In this document: in pieces, positions 44,201 through 56,800 of the stretch
How positions within the stretch are numbered: the first letter of the stretch is position 1
Layout: every line of letters begins with the position of its first letter
Source of the DNA: Psococerastis gibbosa
Lineage: Eukaryota; Arthropoda; Insecta; Psocodea; Psocidae
Length of the DNA stretch: 64,000 nt
Direction of reading: 5' to 3'
Assembly (NCBI GenBank): GCA_963971405.1
Contig: OZ020488.1
Location: 2,914,001 to 2,978,000, forward strand
Notes under the pieces: generated by a model
What the model was told of the DNA's origin: nothing
What the model saw: only the letters and a program-made list of their open reading frames with translations
Databases searched by the model: none
Position numbers and translations under genes: made by a program

Positions 44201-46232
44201 GTATCCGTTAAATTAGCAGAAATGTTCCTCTACATTTCGATATGTGGCATGTGGCTTTCAGTAACACCATTGGGCCACAGTTCTTGAACTCCTTCCTCGA
44301 GACTATCACGCCTATCGTTTTTGTAGAAAGCAAATTCAAAACTTGTGGCCAATCTGTGTCAGAAATGAGGTACATTTCATACATCAAAATGTTCAAAATT
44401 TCTCCTGTTTTCCTGATATTTTTGGTAACTCTCCGATTGATATTTCATGAGTTAATTGATTTTTGCACTTATGAGGCAATTCCTCCAAATGTCTCTTAAT
44501 TACTGACTTCAGTGCTGACGCGGTATCTATAAAAAAAAAAGGTAATACTTTGCCCAGTTTCGAAAAGAACGAGTCTTTCGCGTTGGAGTCCGAAATGATT
44601 TAACACCTTCCCTCAGATTTTATGACTTTATAAAGTTGGTAGGGAGTCAGACTATGAACGGGTTTCTAGGCTCGCGACGTAATGAGAAAAATTTCTTGTC
44701 GGTCCACCTAAACCTAATGGGTGTCTTGCCTAACCGACATTTTGTAGGCGATGGCGGGGCAGGTCCTAAGTAGCTGACACACCTTGTAGGAATGTCTCGG
44801 AAACCGCACGTCATTGGTTACATTTTGCCTAGGCTGAAAAAAATACCACGTTAATAACTCATGCAATTAAATGTAATTCTAGCTGGCGGCTCCTCCAGCA
44901 ACCCTTGTGACGAGACCTTCGCTGGACCTTCAGCCTTCTCAGAACCCGAGACAAAGAACTTGGCCGACTACTTGACCAGCGTAGCTAGCCGTTACGACAT
45001 TTATGTGGGATTCCACAGCTTCTCCCAGCTTCTTATGTACCCATGGGGATACACTGGCCAGGATACCCCTAACGAAGCTCTCTGGGTAAGTAAACAACTT
45101 GGTCGGCAACTTGGTCAGCTCCTCGTGTACTGGACACGCCTAACGAAGCTATCTGGGCACACTAGTTTAGCCAGTCGTTATATTATCTAGGTACTCATAT
45201 ATGGGATTCCACCGCTCGTGCCTGCTCTTTATGGGGATACATTATCCTCTAATGAAGCTATGACTGACTACTTTACTAGTGCTGTAGCCTGCCGCGGATT
45301 CCACAGCCACAGGATCACAGCCGTGACGATTTCCCGAAATAGAAAAATATAAGACGGAAGTAACTATTGTGAGTTGATAATGATCGGGTCAATAGTGACC
45401 GGTACGCGGTTTGGTAGGTAAAATTCAACGTCGTCTGGTGCCACTGCCCGCGGCAAGAAGTTGATAACAAGAGGCGGTCTGGTCTTCCTGCCCGCGCAAA
45501 TATTATGAATACACCACTAATCCTAACCAACTTCTAACGCTCTCTGGCAATTGTTTTAAACTGGCCTGACTTATTAGCTGACACAACCATAAAAATTCCC
45601 TCCAATATTTAAAATATACTGTACGTGTTACAGAGGAACACAGTGAAAGAGGGATAACCAGTAGCTACTATTGCACCTACTCTTTGATTTCAGAAACGCA
45701 TTGGTCTAGCCGCAGCTAAGGATTTGAAGGCTGTTCATGGCACAGATTTCGAAGTTGGCAGCATTTTCGATGTCATCTGTAAGTACCTATTTACTACCTA
45801 TGTATTTTTAACTATTTAATATTATTTATTATCACTTATTTAACCTTAGAATCGACATTGGGCATGAATTATTTATTTCTTAGTGGGTGGTGTTGATTTG
45901 GAAGTTGTAAAAACGGCCACTTACATAAATAATATACATTTTAATTTCGGCGTGAAGGCAGACTAGTTCCTTTTTTTAAGGGCGAGTATGGCTTTACAAT
46001 CCCCCCAAATCACGATAATAATGATTATCATTTATTTGCAGACCAAGCCTCCGGAAGCAGTCTGGAATGGTACTACGGACTGTTCAACAACACTCTGGCT
46101 TTCGTTTTTGAACTCCGCGACACCGGCGACAATGGCTTCACCCTCCCTCCCAACCAGATCATCCCTTCAGGCGAGGAGTTACTGCCTGCCATCCGCAGGT
46201 TCCTAGTCGAGTACCAAGCCCTCAAGAAATAA
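41240..46232 (+). CDS. Procarboxypeptidase A-like zinc metallopeptidase, CPA-3
   Basis: Secreted M14A zymogen, third tandem paralogue. Exons: 41240-41389, 42191-42327, 42829-42922, 43299-43589, 44045-44144, 44883-45085, 45694-45778, 46042-46232 (TAA); 416 aa. Signal peptide [17 protein letters not shown]; propeptide to about residue 110. Zinc ligands His177, Glu180 (GIHAREW) and His302 (FHSFSQ); WRKTR and DPNRN supply substrate arginines; Tyr354 (IYQASG) and Glu377 (FELRDTG). The 255 equivalent is Leu (SSLEW), so A-type specificity. Exons 1, 4 and 5 use many C-ending codons and are more GC-rich than the sister genes, compatible with strong expression. The ATG directly follows a poly-T/acceptor, as in CPA-1. 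The gene is the most compact of the three (5 kb) and converges on the PHR ligase gene. Confidence 0.96.
41515..41695 (+). repeat. rep-1 copy 5
   Basis: Has 'gcgaggtcccaggaaccc', 'tatacgaaatgt', 'cgatttgtgggcc' and 'gttcacaaaaatcat', in the order of the other copies; CPA-3 intron 1. Confidence 0.6.
44165..44465 (+). repeat. Dispersed repeat D, copy 1
   Basis: Shares in order 'gggaaatatcgatc', 'ctctacatttcgata', 'cagttcttgaa', 'gtggccaatctgtgt', 'atcaaaatg' and 'atttcatg' with 58,425-58,695, and part with 47,020-47,235. Non-coding, unclassified, in CPA-3 intron 5. Confidence 0.65.
45100..45318 (+). pseudogene. Scrambled, decayed copies of CPA-3 exon 6
   Basis: Right after the exon 6 donor there are at least three pieces of exon 6: ~45,112-45,158 (exon end, 'cctaacgaagctatctggg'), ~45,165-45,262 ('tgggattccac', 'tatggggatacatt', 'cctctaatgaagct'), and ~45,262-45,315 ('gactactttactag', 'ggattccacag'). 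Each has indels and stops. They are in the same orientation as the exon. Confidence 0.72.
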
Positions 46233-46583
46233 ACCGACACGATCTGATTTTTAACATGTGTAAATTATTATGCAACTAATAATTACATAAGACGACAATT
46301 AATAATTATTGTAATTTTGGAATTATTTGCTTTGTATAACGTACCTGCACTACAAGGACTAAAATTTAAGTTCCCGGACTGGTCTCCCCAAGCAAATAGT
46401 CCCGTATCGGTCGAAGCGATAACGATAACTCCTACTTGCTGGGAACCACCCTTAACAGCAAATGGTTTCCCTCATTTCCCATTTTTATTTTGCAAGTCGA
46501 ATTTCTCATCAAATTGCACATTTAGAGACATAAATGAGATAACATAAAGTAAAAATATGTCCCTCGTCATTTAGATACATATA

Positions 46584-47012
46584 AGCGGTATTCACTGCGT
46601 TTCGATTTCCCTAAGGGAAAGTTGGAATAGAACACCAGTTTTTCTACGCAGAAAAATAATTGCCATGGAAACGCATATCTTTACGTTTCCGACTTTACCC
46701 GACCTAACCTAACTTACTTCCAAAGTTAATTTCCCTTCGGTTATTAAGATGTGAACATCTGCTGTAGTCCACCTCTTATTAATTTCTGTCGCAGAGCTCA
46801 TTTCTTTTAATATTAAAAAAAAAAACATTAAATATCCAAAACAACAACAAATACCTGTATGGCCGTTTGGCGTTTTCGATTCCCCAAGCTCAGTTTACCC
46901 AACCAAGTAGTTGGGGAAAGTGGGGAATGTTTTGAAATACATTTCTACCGTTGAGTTCTGGAGTTCTATTCCCACTTTACACAAGGGAAATCGAAACGCA
47001 GTGAATACCCCT
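46584..47012. mobile_element. MITE B with 28-bp terminal inverted repeats
   Basis: Termini 'ggtattcactgcgtttcgat' + 'ttccc' and the exact inverse at 46,985-47,010, ~428 bp apart. Internal arms also pair loosely (cccta/ccccaa-rich). TA-containing flanks, so possibly a Tc1/mariner-type MITE. No coding capacity. Confidence 0.72.
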
Positions 47013-47019
47013 ATAGTAT

Positions 47020-47235
47020 ACATAGTAACACCAATGGGACAAAGTTTGGGAACTCCTTCGACCTGACCTCCTCATCGTTATTTTTAAAAAATCAAGTTCC
47101 ATAACTGTGGCCGATCGGCGATCAGTGACTGCAACATAACGTAGATCAAAGCGAAGAGAAACAACTTTTTCAGTTTATGTCACTTCATTTATGGCTCTAC
47201 GATTCATATTTCACAAGAAATTTAACTTTGGACAA
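47020..47235 (+). repeat. Dispersed repeat D, partial copy
   Basis: 'aacaccaatgggac', 'gggaactccttcg' and 'ataactgtggccgat' match the middle of repeat D. It lies against the MITE B end. Confidence 0.5.
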
Positions 47236-47936
47236 AAAATGGAAATACTCTTAAAGGCCGAATCCCACCATCGTTTGAAAAGAAATACTGGACGCCACTG
47301 GCATGCACTGCAACTGGGAAGAGTGGTTGGGGCAACCCGGCTACGTTTCTTCAAGGCCTGGTCATAAGAGACGTTTCACCAGGTGGTCCCAGGATTTAAA
47401 AAAAGAATATTTACAGCGCGGTCGCATGCCCGATCCCTCCTACATAGAAGTATTATAGTACTATTGTATATAATTTTTCATTCGGTAATTTATAATAATA
47501 ATACAAAATAGATATCACCACAATTTTTATTGAAAACAACAAAGCATGAGTGTATCCAAATTATTTATTTAAAATTTTATTAATACGTGAATTAAACAGC
47601 GCATGTTATTTATGAATAATACGTACAAGAAGTTCGATTGAAGAGCAAAAAATTATAGCCATAATAAAAAAGAAATCTTGTATGAGCCATTACAAAGCCC
47701 CTTTGAAAGGGTTGTCCTAAACAGGAAAAAAGGGCACATTTAAATTATGTAAGTCTGGCCAACGACTCCACTAAATTGCAGATTTTATTTATTTTTTCGG
47801 CTGTCTAGAGAACTAGCACATGATTGACATGACCAATTTCAGGCAAATTTAAAAATGTTTTAAAACAATTTATACACCAACGTTCCATAACGCATTCCTA
47901 ATCCAACGTGTTTTCTTAAATAAATTAAATATATAA

Positions 47937-48135
47937 ATATTGACTTTTTTTGTTCTATTACTAAGCCAACCTAGCGGAGTTAGGGCTATAAAGCCCTCTC
48001 TTACACTCAACTAGGGACCACCTGCTTTACATGCCCTCCGAAGCAGGGCCACAAAATGTAGCAAGGGTGAGACTCGAACCAACAACCTTTCGGGTGAAAG
48101 TCGGAGTCTGTACCACAACTCTACATGTCGTGACC
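47937..48135 (-). mobile_element. tRNA-derived SINE-1, reverse copy
   Basis: Full-length reverse copy ('agccaacctagcggagtt', 'catgccctccgaagcagg', 'gactcgaaccaacaacc', 'ctctacatgtc'). Confidence 0.85.
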
Positions 48136-48339
48136 TAACCTAACCTTCTTATGTTATTAATTGTAATGTCTACAAATTGAAAAAAGATTAGTAGAAATGG
48201 GGATGCACTATGGAACGGTCAGTCAGTGCAACTTGGTCATCTAGAGCAGAGTGAGATAATAATAATTATTGATAATTAGCATGGAAATCAAACCTCATAG
48301 CTTCGAAATAAAAAAAAGCCGCTGCTGCCGATTTTCCAT

Positions 48340-50884
48340 TTAAAAAGTGTGAGTGTTCCGGCAGACTCCGCAGCCCAGTGCGAATTCTTCACCCGTCGGC
48401 GGATGTCTAACGTGGAGGGGGCAGTCATCGCCCTCCAGTTGCTTCCCCTTTGGACCTGCCGAATAAGTCAAAAATATACATAAACAACCAAAAGAATAAG
48501 AAAAAACTTGAACATACACAATTGGCACCGTAGGCACAGGTAGAGAAAATCGTGGCTGTGGGGCTTGTTGCTGACCGTAGTATTTCTAATTGTCCAGAGG
48601 TCACGAAGGAGGATCCTATGTAGGAGAGACGGGACATTTCAGGGTGCCAAAAATATTTTTTTGAATCCTGGTGCCACGTCTCCTATAACCAATTGATTCC
48701 TCCATTTGTTTCCAATATCCCTTCATCATTGACTAAACATCATCAATAATCAGCTCCGGTTGCTAGGGAGCGATTTATGAGCCTGCTAGACTCCCTTAAG
48801 TCTATGAAAATTTTCCTACTTTCCCGCCTACACATTAACAATTGTGTACTGAAGAAAAAAAAACAGTATAGTACCTGCAGGACAAGAGGGCAGTTGTGAC
48901 TGTGGTATATGGGTGACTTGTTGAAAATTGTCATGACAGGCATTGCAGAAATGCGTAGTGCCGAAGCAGAAGAAAACAGCGACGGAGCAGCAGTACCGGC
49001 ACTTGTACTCGAGGAAGTCAGCGCCGTGTTTAGGACACATCTGTGCCCTGGATACGTCACTGCAGGCCCCACACACCAGCTCAGAAGGGTCGAAATTGCC
49101 GCTCATCTCCACGTCGCAGCGTGCTTCCCCTCCGTAGTAAGCCTGAAACAAGCAATGGAGTCATAGAACATCAGGGCCATGTTCCCACAAGATGTGCCAG
49201 TGGTTCCATGGTTCCACTCAAAGGGTAGTACAACTACCCTCTGCCACCGATCTGAGTTTGTTCGTCATATTTGTAGGCTATTGAATGAATGAGTTTAAAT
49301 ATCACTGGGATCGTGCATTGTAAACAGTGTTTGGGTTTACCTTGCTCTATATGGGACAAATGAGATTTACGTATTTTATTTTTATTTTCGGGTGCTACTC
49401 CCCACGTCTTCTATGTTATTGAAAAGACGTGGTTGGTGGCAACTGAATATAAGAATACATCATGGCGGGAGCACATGTCGCATCCCTCCAAAATAGAACT
49501 CTAGTAGTAGTGTTCGTCGGGTTAATAACGACTTACGACGGCCTCATATTTGGGCCCATAGAGCGACCCCGACTTGACTGTCTTACGCCAGCCCATAGGA
49601 CAGTGGACCTCCTGATTATAGTGGATTCCGAACCACTTGGGAAACACCGTGAAGTCACACGATTAGTTCGGAGGTGACCAGGACAAGTCCTACCATGTTT
49701 CCCTACCGGCGGCACTGTGCACACGACCAAGGTATCTGCAGCTTTAAAAAAAAAAAATAGAACTCTAGGTTTACCTTATTGCATTTGAAGCAGACGTAAT
49801 ACGCGTAACGGTCTGTTGCATAGCCAGAAGGGTCGTTGTAAAACCGCGCCCCTGGAGCCGATATTGCTTCCACACGGTGCAGTCCTTCGTACTCCAGACG
49901 CATCAGAGCCTTCCGGCGCACGTCTTCCCAAAGCTCTCTGGAATACAAACGTACAATGTGTCAGTACGCAAAATATGTTGACATTCAAGATAGTCTGGAC
50001 AACTGGGAGGTTACAGCCTAAATTTCTCAATTATCAAAATGGCTACAATTTGACATTGCTGATGTGTGATGAGTAGCTCACAGGCGGGTATGATGAGAAT
50101 CCGCAGCGGAAACAATGAAGCGGCAAAAAGTTGAAACTGAGATTAAGTTCGGAGGTTCGCTATAACCTAGTCATAGTCATAATAAAGCTATTTAGATTGC
50201 TAGTTAAGTACGCAGTAGGTTACAACGCCGGATTCTGTTGGCAAGCCTGCCTGCTGGATTGTATATTTGCCACAATTTTATTGTTTTGATATTAGACTCC
50301 CAACTCTTTCACTAGACCCTAGGCGTTCCACATTGATCCATATTATTACACTGGCTAGAACTAGTTCAGATTTAAGTCCAGTGGATTTAAAAAACACTAG
50401 TTGACATACTGTATATATGGTAGCACATACCCTAACACGCTTTCATTAGTTCCATAAGTTAAGCATCACTCTACCTTCTAATTCTTCCAGAACTACTACA
50501 GTTCCGACGCAAATGAAACCACTCACCACCTGGTAGACACCTAACCATGCAATCAAATCCATCAACATACCTAATTGGCTGCAGCAACGGCGTCAAAATA
50601 GGATGTTCCATATTCGCCTTACAAATGGGACACTGGGCGAATGAAAATGAAATCCTAGGTCCAGCCCAGCGTCGGGCGAGCACGAGGCGGGTGCAGTGTG
50701 CGTGGAACACGTGGCCGCAGGAAAGGCGCAAGGCGGGGGCGCACGAGAGTGCCTCGGTGAAGCAGATCATGCACATGTCATCGGCGTCTTGTTTGAGCCC
50801 GGTGTTGGGGCGACATCCCTGCAAACAGGGCAGGCAAATGGCCTCACCGAAGAGGCCACCGCAAGCGTGGCCGCAGTTGTGTAC
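48340..50884 (-). other. hiw: PHR exons encoding RING and tandem-cysteine catalytic domains
   Basis: Four exons (50884-50571, 49937-49775, 49142-48875, 48455-48340). RING: CMICF...CGHVFHAHC...CPIC. TC domain: the esterification relay known from human MYCBP2 is conserved. The first relay Cys is in GGEARCD, the acidic residue in DPSELVC, the second Cys plus Phe in VFFCFGTTHFC and the His in NACHD. By family knowledge this module moves ubiquitin between two cysteines and esterifies Thr/Ser. The segment between the first Cys and the acidic residue is two residues shorter than in the human protein as I recall it. Confidence 0.93.
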
Positions 50885-53800
50885 CTGTAATTTAAGGCGG
50901 ATGATCGTTATTAAGAAGTCCAGCCGCTCGCTAGTGTAAACTATGTTGGAAGTATGACGTCAGCCCAAATTCTACTGGTATATATATATACAGTATATAC
51001 ATATATATACTATATATGTATGTTTTTATTTTTTTATTTATTATTATTTTTTTTTTTAAAGGCCACGTGGCTGAGCCAAAAGATAGGCCGGGAGTTCGTT
51101 TAGCCCGAAAGCCTAGAGAGTTGTGACCGCGCTCAACACCTTGATAGCTATCACATTGCAATCATTCTCCTCTATGATATGCAGCGGCTCGTCTCTCCTT
51201 CTTCGGATACTGGTGATGTTCCACTGCAGACATCTTAGAGGTCTAGTCATGCTGGCTGCTGTAGGTATTGCTGCGCATCTGAGTGGGCGGAGGCTGTTCC
51301 TGACGTGTTACCCAGCTATCAACCCACTCGATGATGGAGTCGCATAAAAACGTAGCAATCTGATTTGGGATTCTGAGGTAGCTCATAAGTTGCGTAACAA
51401 CACCACGGAGGATCGAGAGGAATGACAAGCCTTGGCTTGTATATATATATACTATATATATGTATGTATATATACTATATATACATATATAAACGGGGCA
51501 AAAACACAAAACCTGCACAATGTAAATTTCAAACCTATGACCGCCAAGCCTTTTTTGTTTGTTCATATAATGGAACAATTACATGCTCAACAACGACTAA
51601 CAATGCCATGGCACGACAGCCCAATAAGGGTCTAGGGCTGAGAACAGGTAGAGGATACTCTCTCATGAACATTGCTCTATTTGAGATATTGCGGTGAGCA
51701 ACATGCTCGTTCACCGTCAAATATAAAAATGCAATTATAAATACAGTACACCAAAAAAGAAGGTGGAAGGAGTGCTCCATACATACAGTAGATCACAAAT
51801 AGGGACTGGATCTTAACTAGCAAGTAACTAACAAATGCTCTTAGGTTTTCATTAATTTGACCAATAATTACCTTAGTACATGCGTTGCGGGCATGTTGCT
51901 GACAATCCGGGTCAGCGCAGACATTTCCGATAGCCAACAGGCCCTGATTTCCGGTGGCACCGCAGAACCGGCACGTTCCCACGCCAACAGGGGTCGCCTT
52001 CAAGCGGGAACCATCGCGGAACTCCACCATCGCCTTCAGTGTCGTGGAGTCGGCCAAAGAGAGCAGCCAGAACAGCTTAGTGCGTCCGCAACCTGGGGGG
52101 AAAAGGACACAAGAATAAGATGATAATCCAGACGACAGCGACGCAGAGACTTCCCCCTGCACTGCACTGCACTGGATAATAACCGTCGGGGGGCCGGAAA
52201 AACAGACGGATGGAAGATACACCTACCTTCATGCAGGTCGACCTTGATGGCTTCCTCCTCCTCTTTGCAGACCTGCCTCTGGTGCATCCTCGTTCGGCGG
52301 TGCAAGTGAAGATATCTGTCACATTCCACGCACAGGTTTCCGCAAGCACTGCACTGGATAATGGCACCTGTTTCCCCATCATCGTGGTTGCTGCATGTCG
52401 GCTGCAACACAATGATTAATTATAAAAGAATTCCAATGGCGATATTATTCAGTAGGTCTTCCTCTTGATTTACAACCCCAAGAATTTCCGCTCCTCAGCC
52501 ATTCTCTGCAACTCTACATGTGAGACCATAAGTGGACTTTCATGACATGGCTGACACGTGCTTCCCACTAGTTTCATCTGCATGTTCTTTATAGTGTTGA
52601 GTGAACAGCAGTCCCAGCAGTCAACTGGCCCCTGCCCACTGTCCCAAAAAGAGTTCGATCGGATCTACATGGTGTTGTTCAAGGGCACGAAGAGACATTA
52701 GTGCCAGGCATAGGATCCGCATTCCTCGAAGACCTCAGTCTACACTAGACTATAAAGCCTAATTACTCACTCTTGGCTGTGGAGGCTGTCCATTAGCTCC
52801 TGCCCACTGCCCTGAAGAGAGCCGGTCTACGTGTTCCTGGTCGAGAACACAGAGTGACGACAGTGCTAGCCACAGGGTCGGTGTCCGAAGACACTCCTGC
52901 GGACCGCGAAGACCATCCTCAAGGCGTGTCAAATTCATTATATTCTCAGCTATTGCTCCCTTCGTAGTTCTTGCCCAAGCCTCAGAAAGGTTACCCTGGG
53001 AAAAAAATGGAATGTGAAAAGTTTTGATTACCTTACTACCAACTGCACTATTTTTAAAGCATACATCACATAGCCTATTTAGTTGCGTTAGAATTATAAA
53101 TATTATAAATATAGCCAGAATGATAATATCCTAGGGTCTAGGTCAATCCCGTTCCCCGCGCCCTAGACCGCAAGCTAAAAAGACCATGAACTATCGTCAA
53201 CTCATAGGTCTCTGACATATTTTGGGCCCAAACCTGACGTTAACTGTGTCTGCTTCACCTTTATCATCAATAATCATCTCCTGCAGGCCTACCTACTATG
53301 TCATTTATTAATAAATAGCCTGGGGTTAAAAATTTAAGCAAAACAATTGTAGAGTAGCAATTTCCATTCCAAAATTGTATTGTTTACATTATTAGCCATA
53401 AAATAAATTATTCTTCAAACGCCATAGTAGGTCCACCACCACTATCTCCTGTCACTCCACTTCTAGCTATTCAACACTTCTCTTCTACCAGACTACCAGT
53501 CCCTCTCTTCTGAGATCGAACACAATCTCAGCCCCAAGTCTGCACATATTTAGATGCATTTTACATATCTTAAAGCCTCAGGTGTGGGAAAAATTTAAAC
53601 CAAACGGGGACACCCACACCTGCAACACGAAGAACGGGGAGACCCTGTAAGGCCAGCGCCACGCACAGCCAAGTGTGAGCGACTGGATTCTATACTACAA
53701 GGTTTCGCCTACCTTAGAAAACTCCCGATTGAACTGAGAGCGGCGAGAAATGCTTCCCTAAATTGATTAGAGACCATCTCTTAGAGAAAGCTTTCTACAC

Positions 53801-56800
53801 TGTCACTGAGGCACTAGCGCAATGACAATGACAGAACTACCTGATTTTGATGATATTATCACGATTTAATTTATACTTTCTTGTCAATTAGTTGTTGATT
53901 ACTTGTATTGTATAATTTAACAGAAATATATATTTATTTATTTAATTATTTACAAATCGTGTTTCTGTTGGCATAGAAAATGATTTTCAATAATTGCACT
54001 TTCGCGACAATAAATACAATTGCTTACACTGGACATATCATTAAGCAGCTGTATCATCTCTTCAGCCAGTCGGCGAGAAATGCACCCTCGCAGCCACCAC
54101 CGTTGACCAACGGGGTCACGCGGGTGTATGGCAGTCGCCAAGGTCACCGAGGTCATGCCCTTGCCTTCGCGCCCCTTGACCTTGACCTGGACGGTCAGCG
54201 CTTTGGCAACAACGCTCAGGAACACATCCAATATGGCTGTCTTGGTGGGATCAAACTTCGGGTCCTGTTTGGCGATGACCGATATGGAAAAGTCGGCGGG
54301 TGGCAGTTTTTCGACGCCAAGCACATTGACCAGAGTAGTGGGGGAAACTTCTGGCAGGACTCGGCGTAGTAGAGCGATCACCTGTAATAGAATCAATAAA
54401 TTATAATTATTGTATAAAGAAGTGGACGGGGCACTTGATTAGACATGAAGGACGCCTTTGCATCGTAATAGAAGTCAAGACTGAGGGCATCAATGGCAGG
54501 GGCCGATCAAGGAAGGTGTACGCAGAAATATGAGGAGTGGAACCTACTTGAAACTCAAACGAACGAATGATGAAAGGAATCGTTGCAAGCAAATTGACAG
54601 ATTGTGACATTGTGAGAAACAAAGCACATGCAGAACGTAATATTTGTATATAGCAATCATTATCATAATCGAACATCAGCTCCAGTTGCCCGGGTGTGAT
54701 ATGTGTGCCTCCTCCACTTCTTGTCCCGCTACTCTTGATAATTCAGCACTTCCACCAATTCCAGTCCCACATTCCTGAGATCATCCTCAATCTTGTTCAG
54801 TAAAACTCCCTTGGATTTTGTACTTGAACTCTCCTTCATATACCTTCTACCTTCTCTTCAAGTCACTTTCTCAAGCTCAGGCTGTCATTCATTATCTTTA
54901 TTCGTCCGAATCATTGCAGTCTCCTTCACGTTATTTGCTCCGTAGTTGTCTCCCCTATTGTTTGACATACCTGCCGTTGCACACGCGCAGAACCGGTATG
55001 CAGCAGGCAAAAGAGGTCTGTGAGCAGTCCAAACTGATAGGACAGGTACACACGACCTACTGAACTGCTACTCAACGCCAGAACCATAGACAACATCTCA
55101 AATGCATACGCATCGCTGGGTTTGCCTTCTGAAGGTACTGAAAGAGAAAATCGTTAATTATATTGCAGTATTACATGGTATATATAACATATATATATAT
55201 AGGTGTAGATCGTGGGTTCGAATCCCGCCGAGTATGGTTTTTCTATAGCCTCTAATTTCGAAAATGGTTAAATAAATTAGGCAGTAGAAAATTGGAAAAT
55301 AGGCAGTCAATGAGAGTACGTTTACAGAAAGAAAATAGTGAAAAAATATACGAGAACAGAATTTGAACTCGAGTCTCCCCCTTGCCGGTCACACACTACA
55401 GTCCTGTAAATATTAATTTATTATGCCTATCCACTTTAGGATGCCTGAAATGTCATAAGGCACGGTACACACAGAAGATAGCAACGCCGGCGATTCACCA
55501 AGAAATTTATCACGGGAGCAAATGGTCTGCCGCAAAACCCCAGCATCTACTTCACCAGATTTCTGTCGCTGGCTAGTCACAAGTCACTGCAAGCAGGTGC
55601 ATGGTTTTTCCCTCAACACCCCAGCGACCCAGAAATCTTTTTAGGGCGCCTGCCACGTTGCGATCGTCCGTGTGTACCGGACGCAAGGCTACCTGTCAAT
55701 TTCCAAGTTATGCCGATCCTGCCAATTAGCGACATTTAAAATAACTCAACTTAATTCCAATAGAAGGAACAAACCATGCTTGGTTAAGATTGACTGTCGT
55801 TTCTTGATAATTGATATTCGCATAAGGTAGAGGACGCTTTATCGCTAATGACTTCCAGAACGCTCTAACTTTTAAGTGATTGAATACTACGGCGTTTAAA
55901 GATCAGAATAAGTGTTTTTTTTAATGTCCCCTAACGATTTAGCCCATTTTCAGCCATATTAAACAGAAATAACATAGCAATCATATCGCATACATTTTCG
56001 AAAATCAACTCCGTATTAATTGAGAAAATAATAATTTCATTTATAGCCTAAATAACTTTTTTTGCTTGACCAGCCGAGCTTTGTGCTTGGTCTCATGGCA
56101 CTTTGACTTACTTGGCGAACACAGAACCGTCTCCCACTCATCGCGTAGGCGCGTAGCTTCCTTCCGTATAGCCTGCACGATATGCATGCAGACCTGCTTC
56201 TGCAGATGTGTCAGTTTGCATCTACTAAATAGGATGCCGACCATGTGTTCCTTCAGGTCTAAATGTTCATCGGCTTCCAGTTGCTCCAACTCTCCGCTCT
56301 CTTCAGGTTGTTCTTCAGCATCTCCGACTATCAATTTTCCGAATACCTGGAAAAATCAAAAGAGCATGAAGTAAAGAAACGAAGAAAGGTGCATTGAAGG
56401 AAACAACAAATGCACAAAATTGTAGAGCAACAACTTATGAACACACTTTTTTAAACATTAAAATGGCTCAGGCTACGTATGTAGGTTGTGTAATAGACCC
56501 AACTACAAAAACCAACAATTGGGAAATCTGTATTCATAGCTAATACAATTTTAATACTTTCTTCGCTTGTCTCAAAGCTTACGGTGTATTTATACAAAAG
56601 CACGTTTTCAGATTCTGGTGGCTTGGCCATAGAGACCTCAGGAGAAGGTGTTAAGAATCGATACGAAGAGGAGTTGTGCCACACATCCAAAATGAGGTAG
56701 GATTTGCGTATATTATATGAGCTCTCCTCATATGAACACCCAATCCTGTCTTTGATGTAAACTCACTCCGACACACACTACACACAAAGATTGGAATGGG

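Larger units (their letters stand above)
46233..48339. other. Intergenic gap between convergent CPA-3 and PHR genes
   Basis: About 2.1 kb containing both 3' flanks, a MITE, a repeat D copy and a reverse SINE-1. The two genes end tail to tail. No further exon recognised. Confidence 0.75.

Noticed and set aside
49703-51161. Numerous overlapping frames on both strands across the PHR RING exons
   Set aside because: They are shadows of the GC-richer PHR coding exons in other frames.
56451-56700. 79-codon antisense frame in a PHR intron
   Set aside because: No splice-site match or family similarity. Plus-strand text 'RFWWLGHRDL' hints weakly at a LINE remnant but is too short to call.
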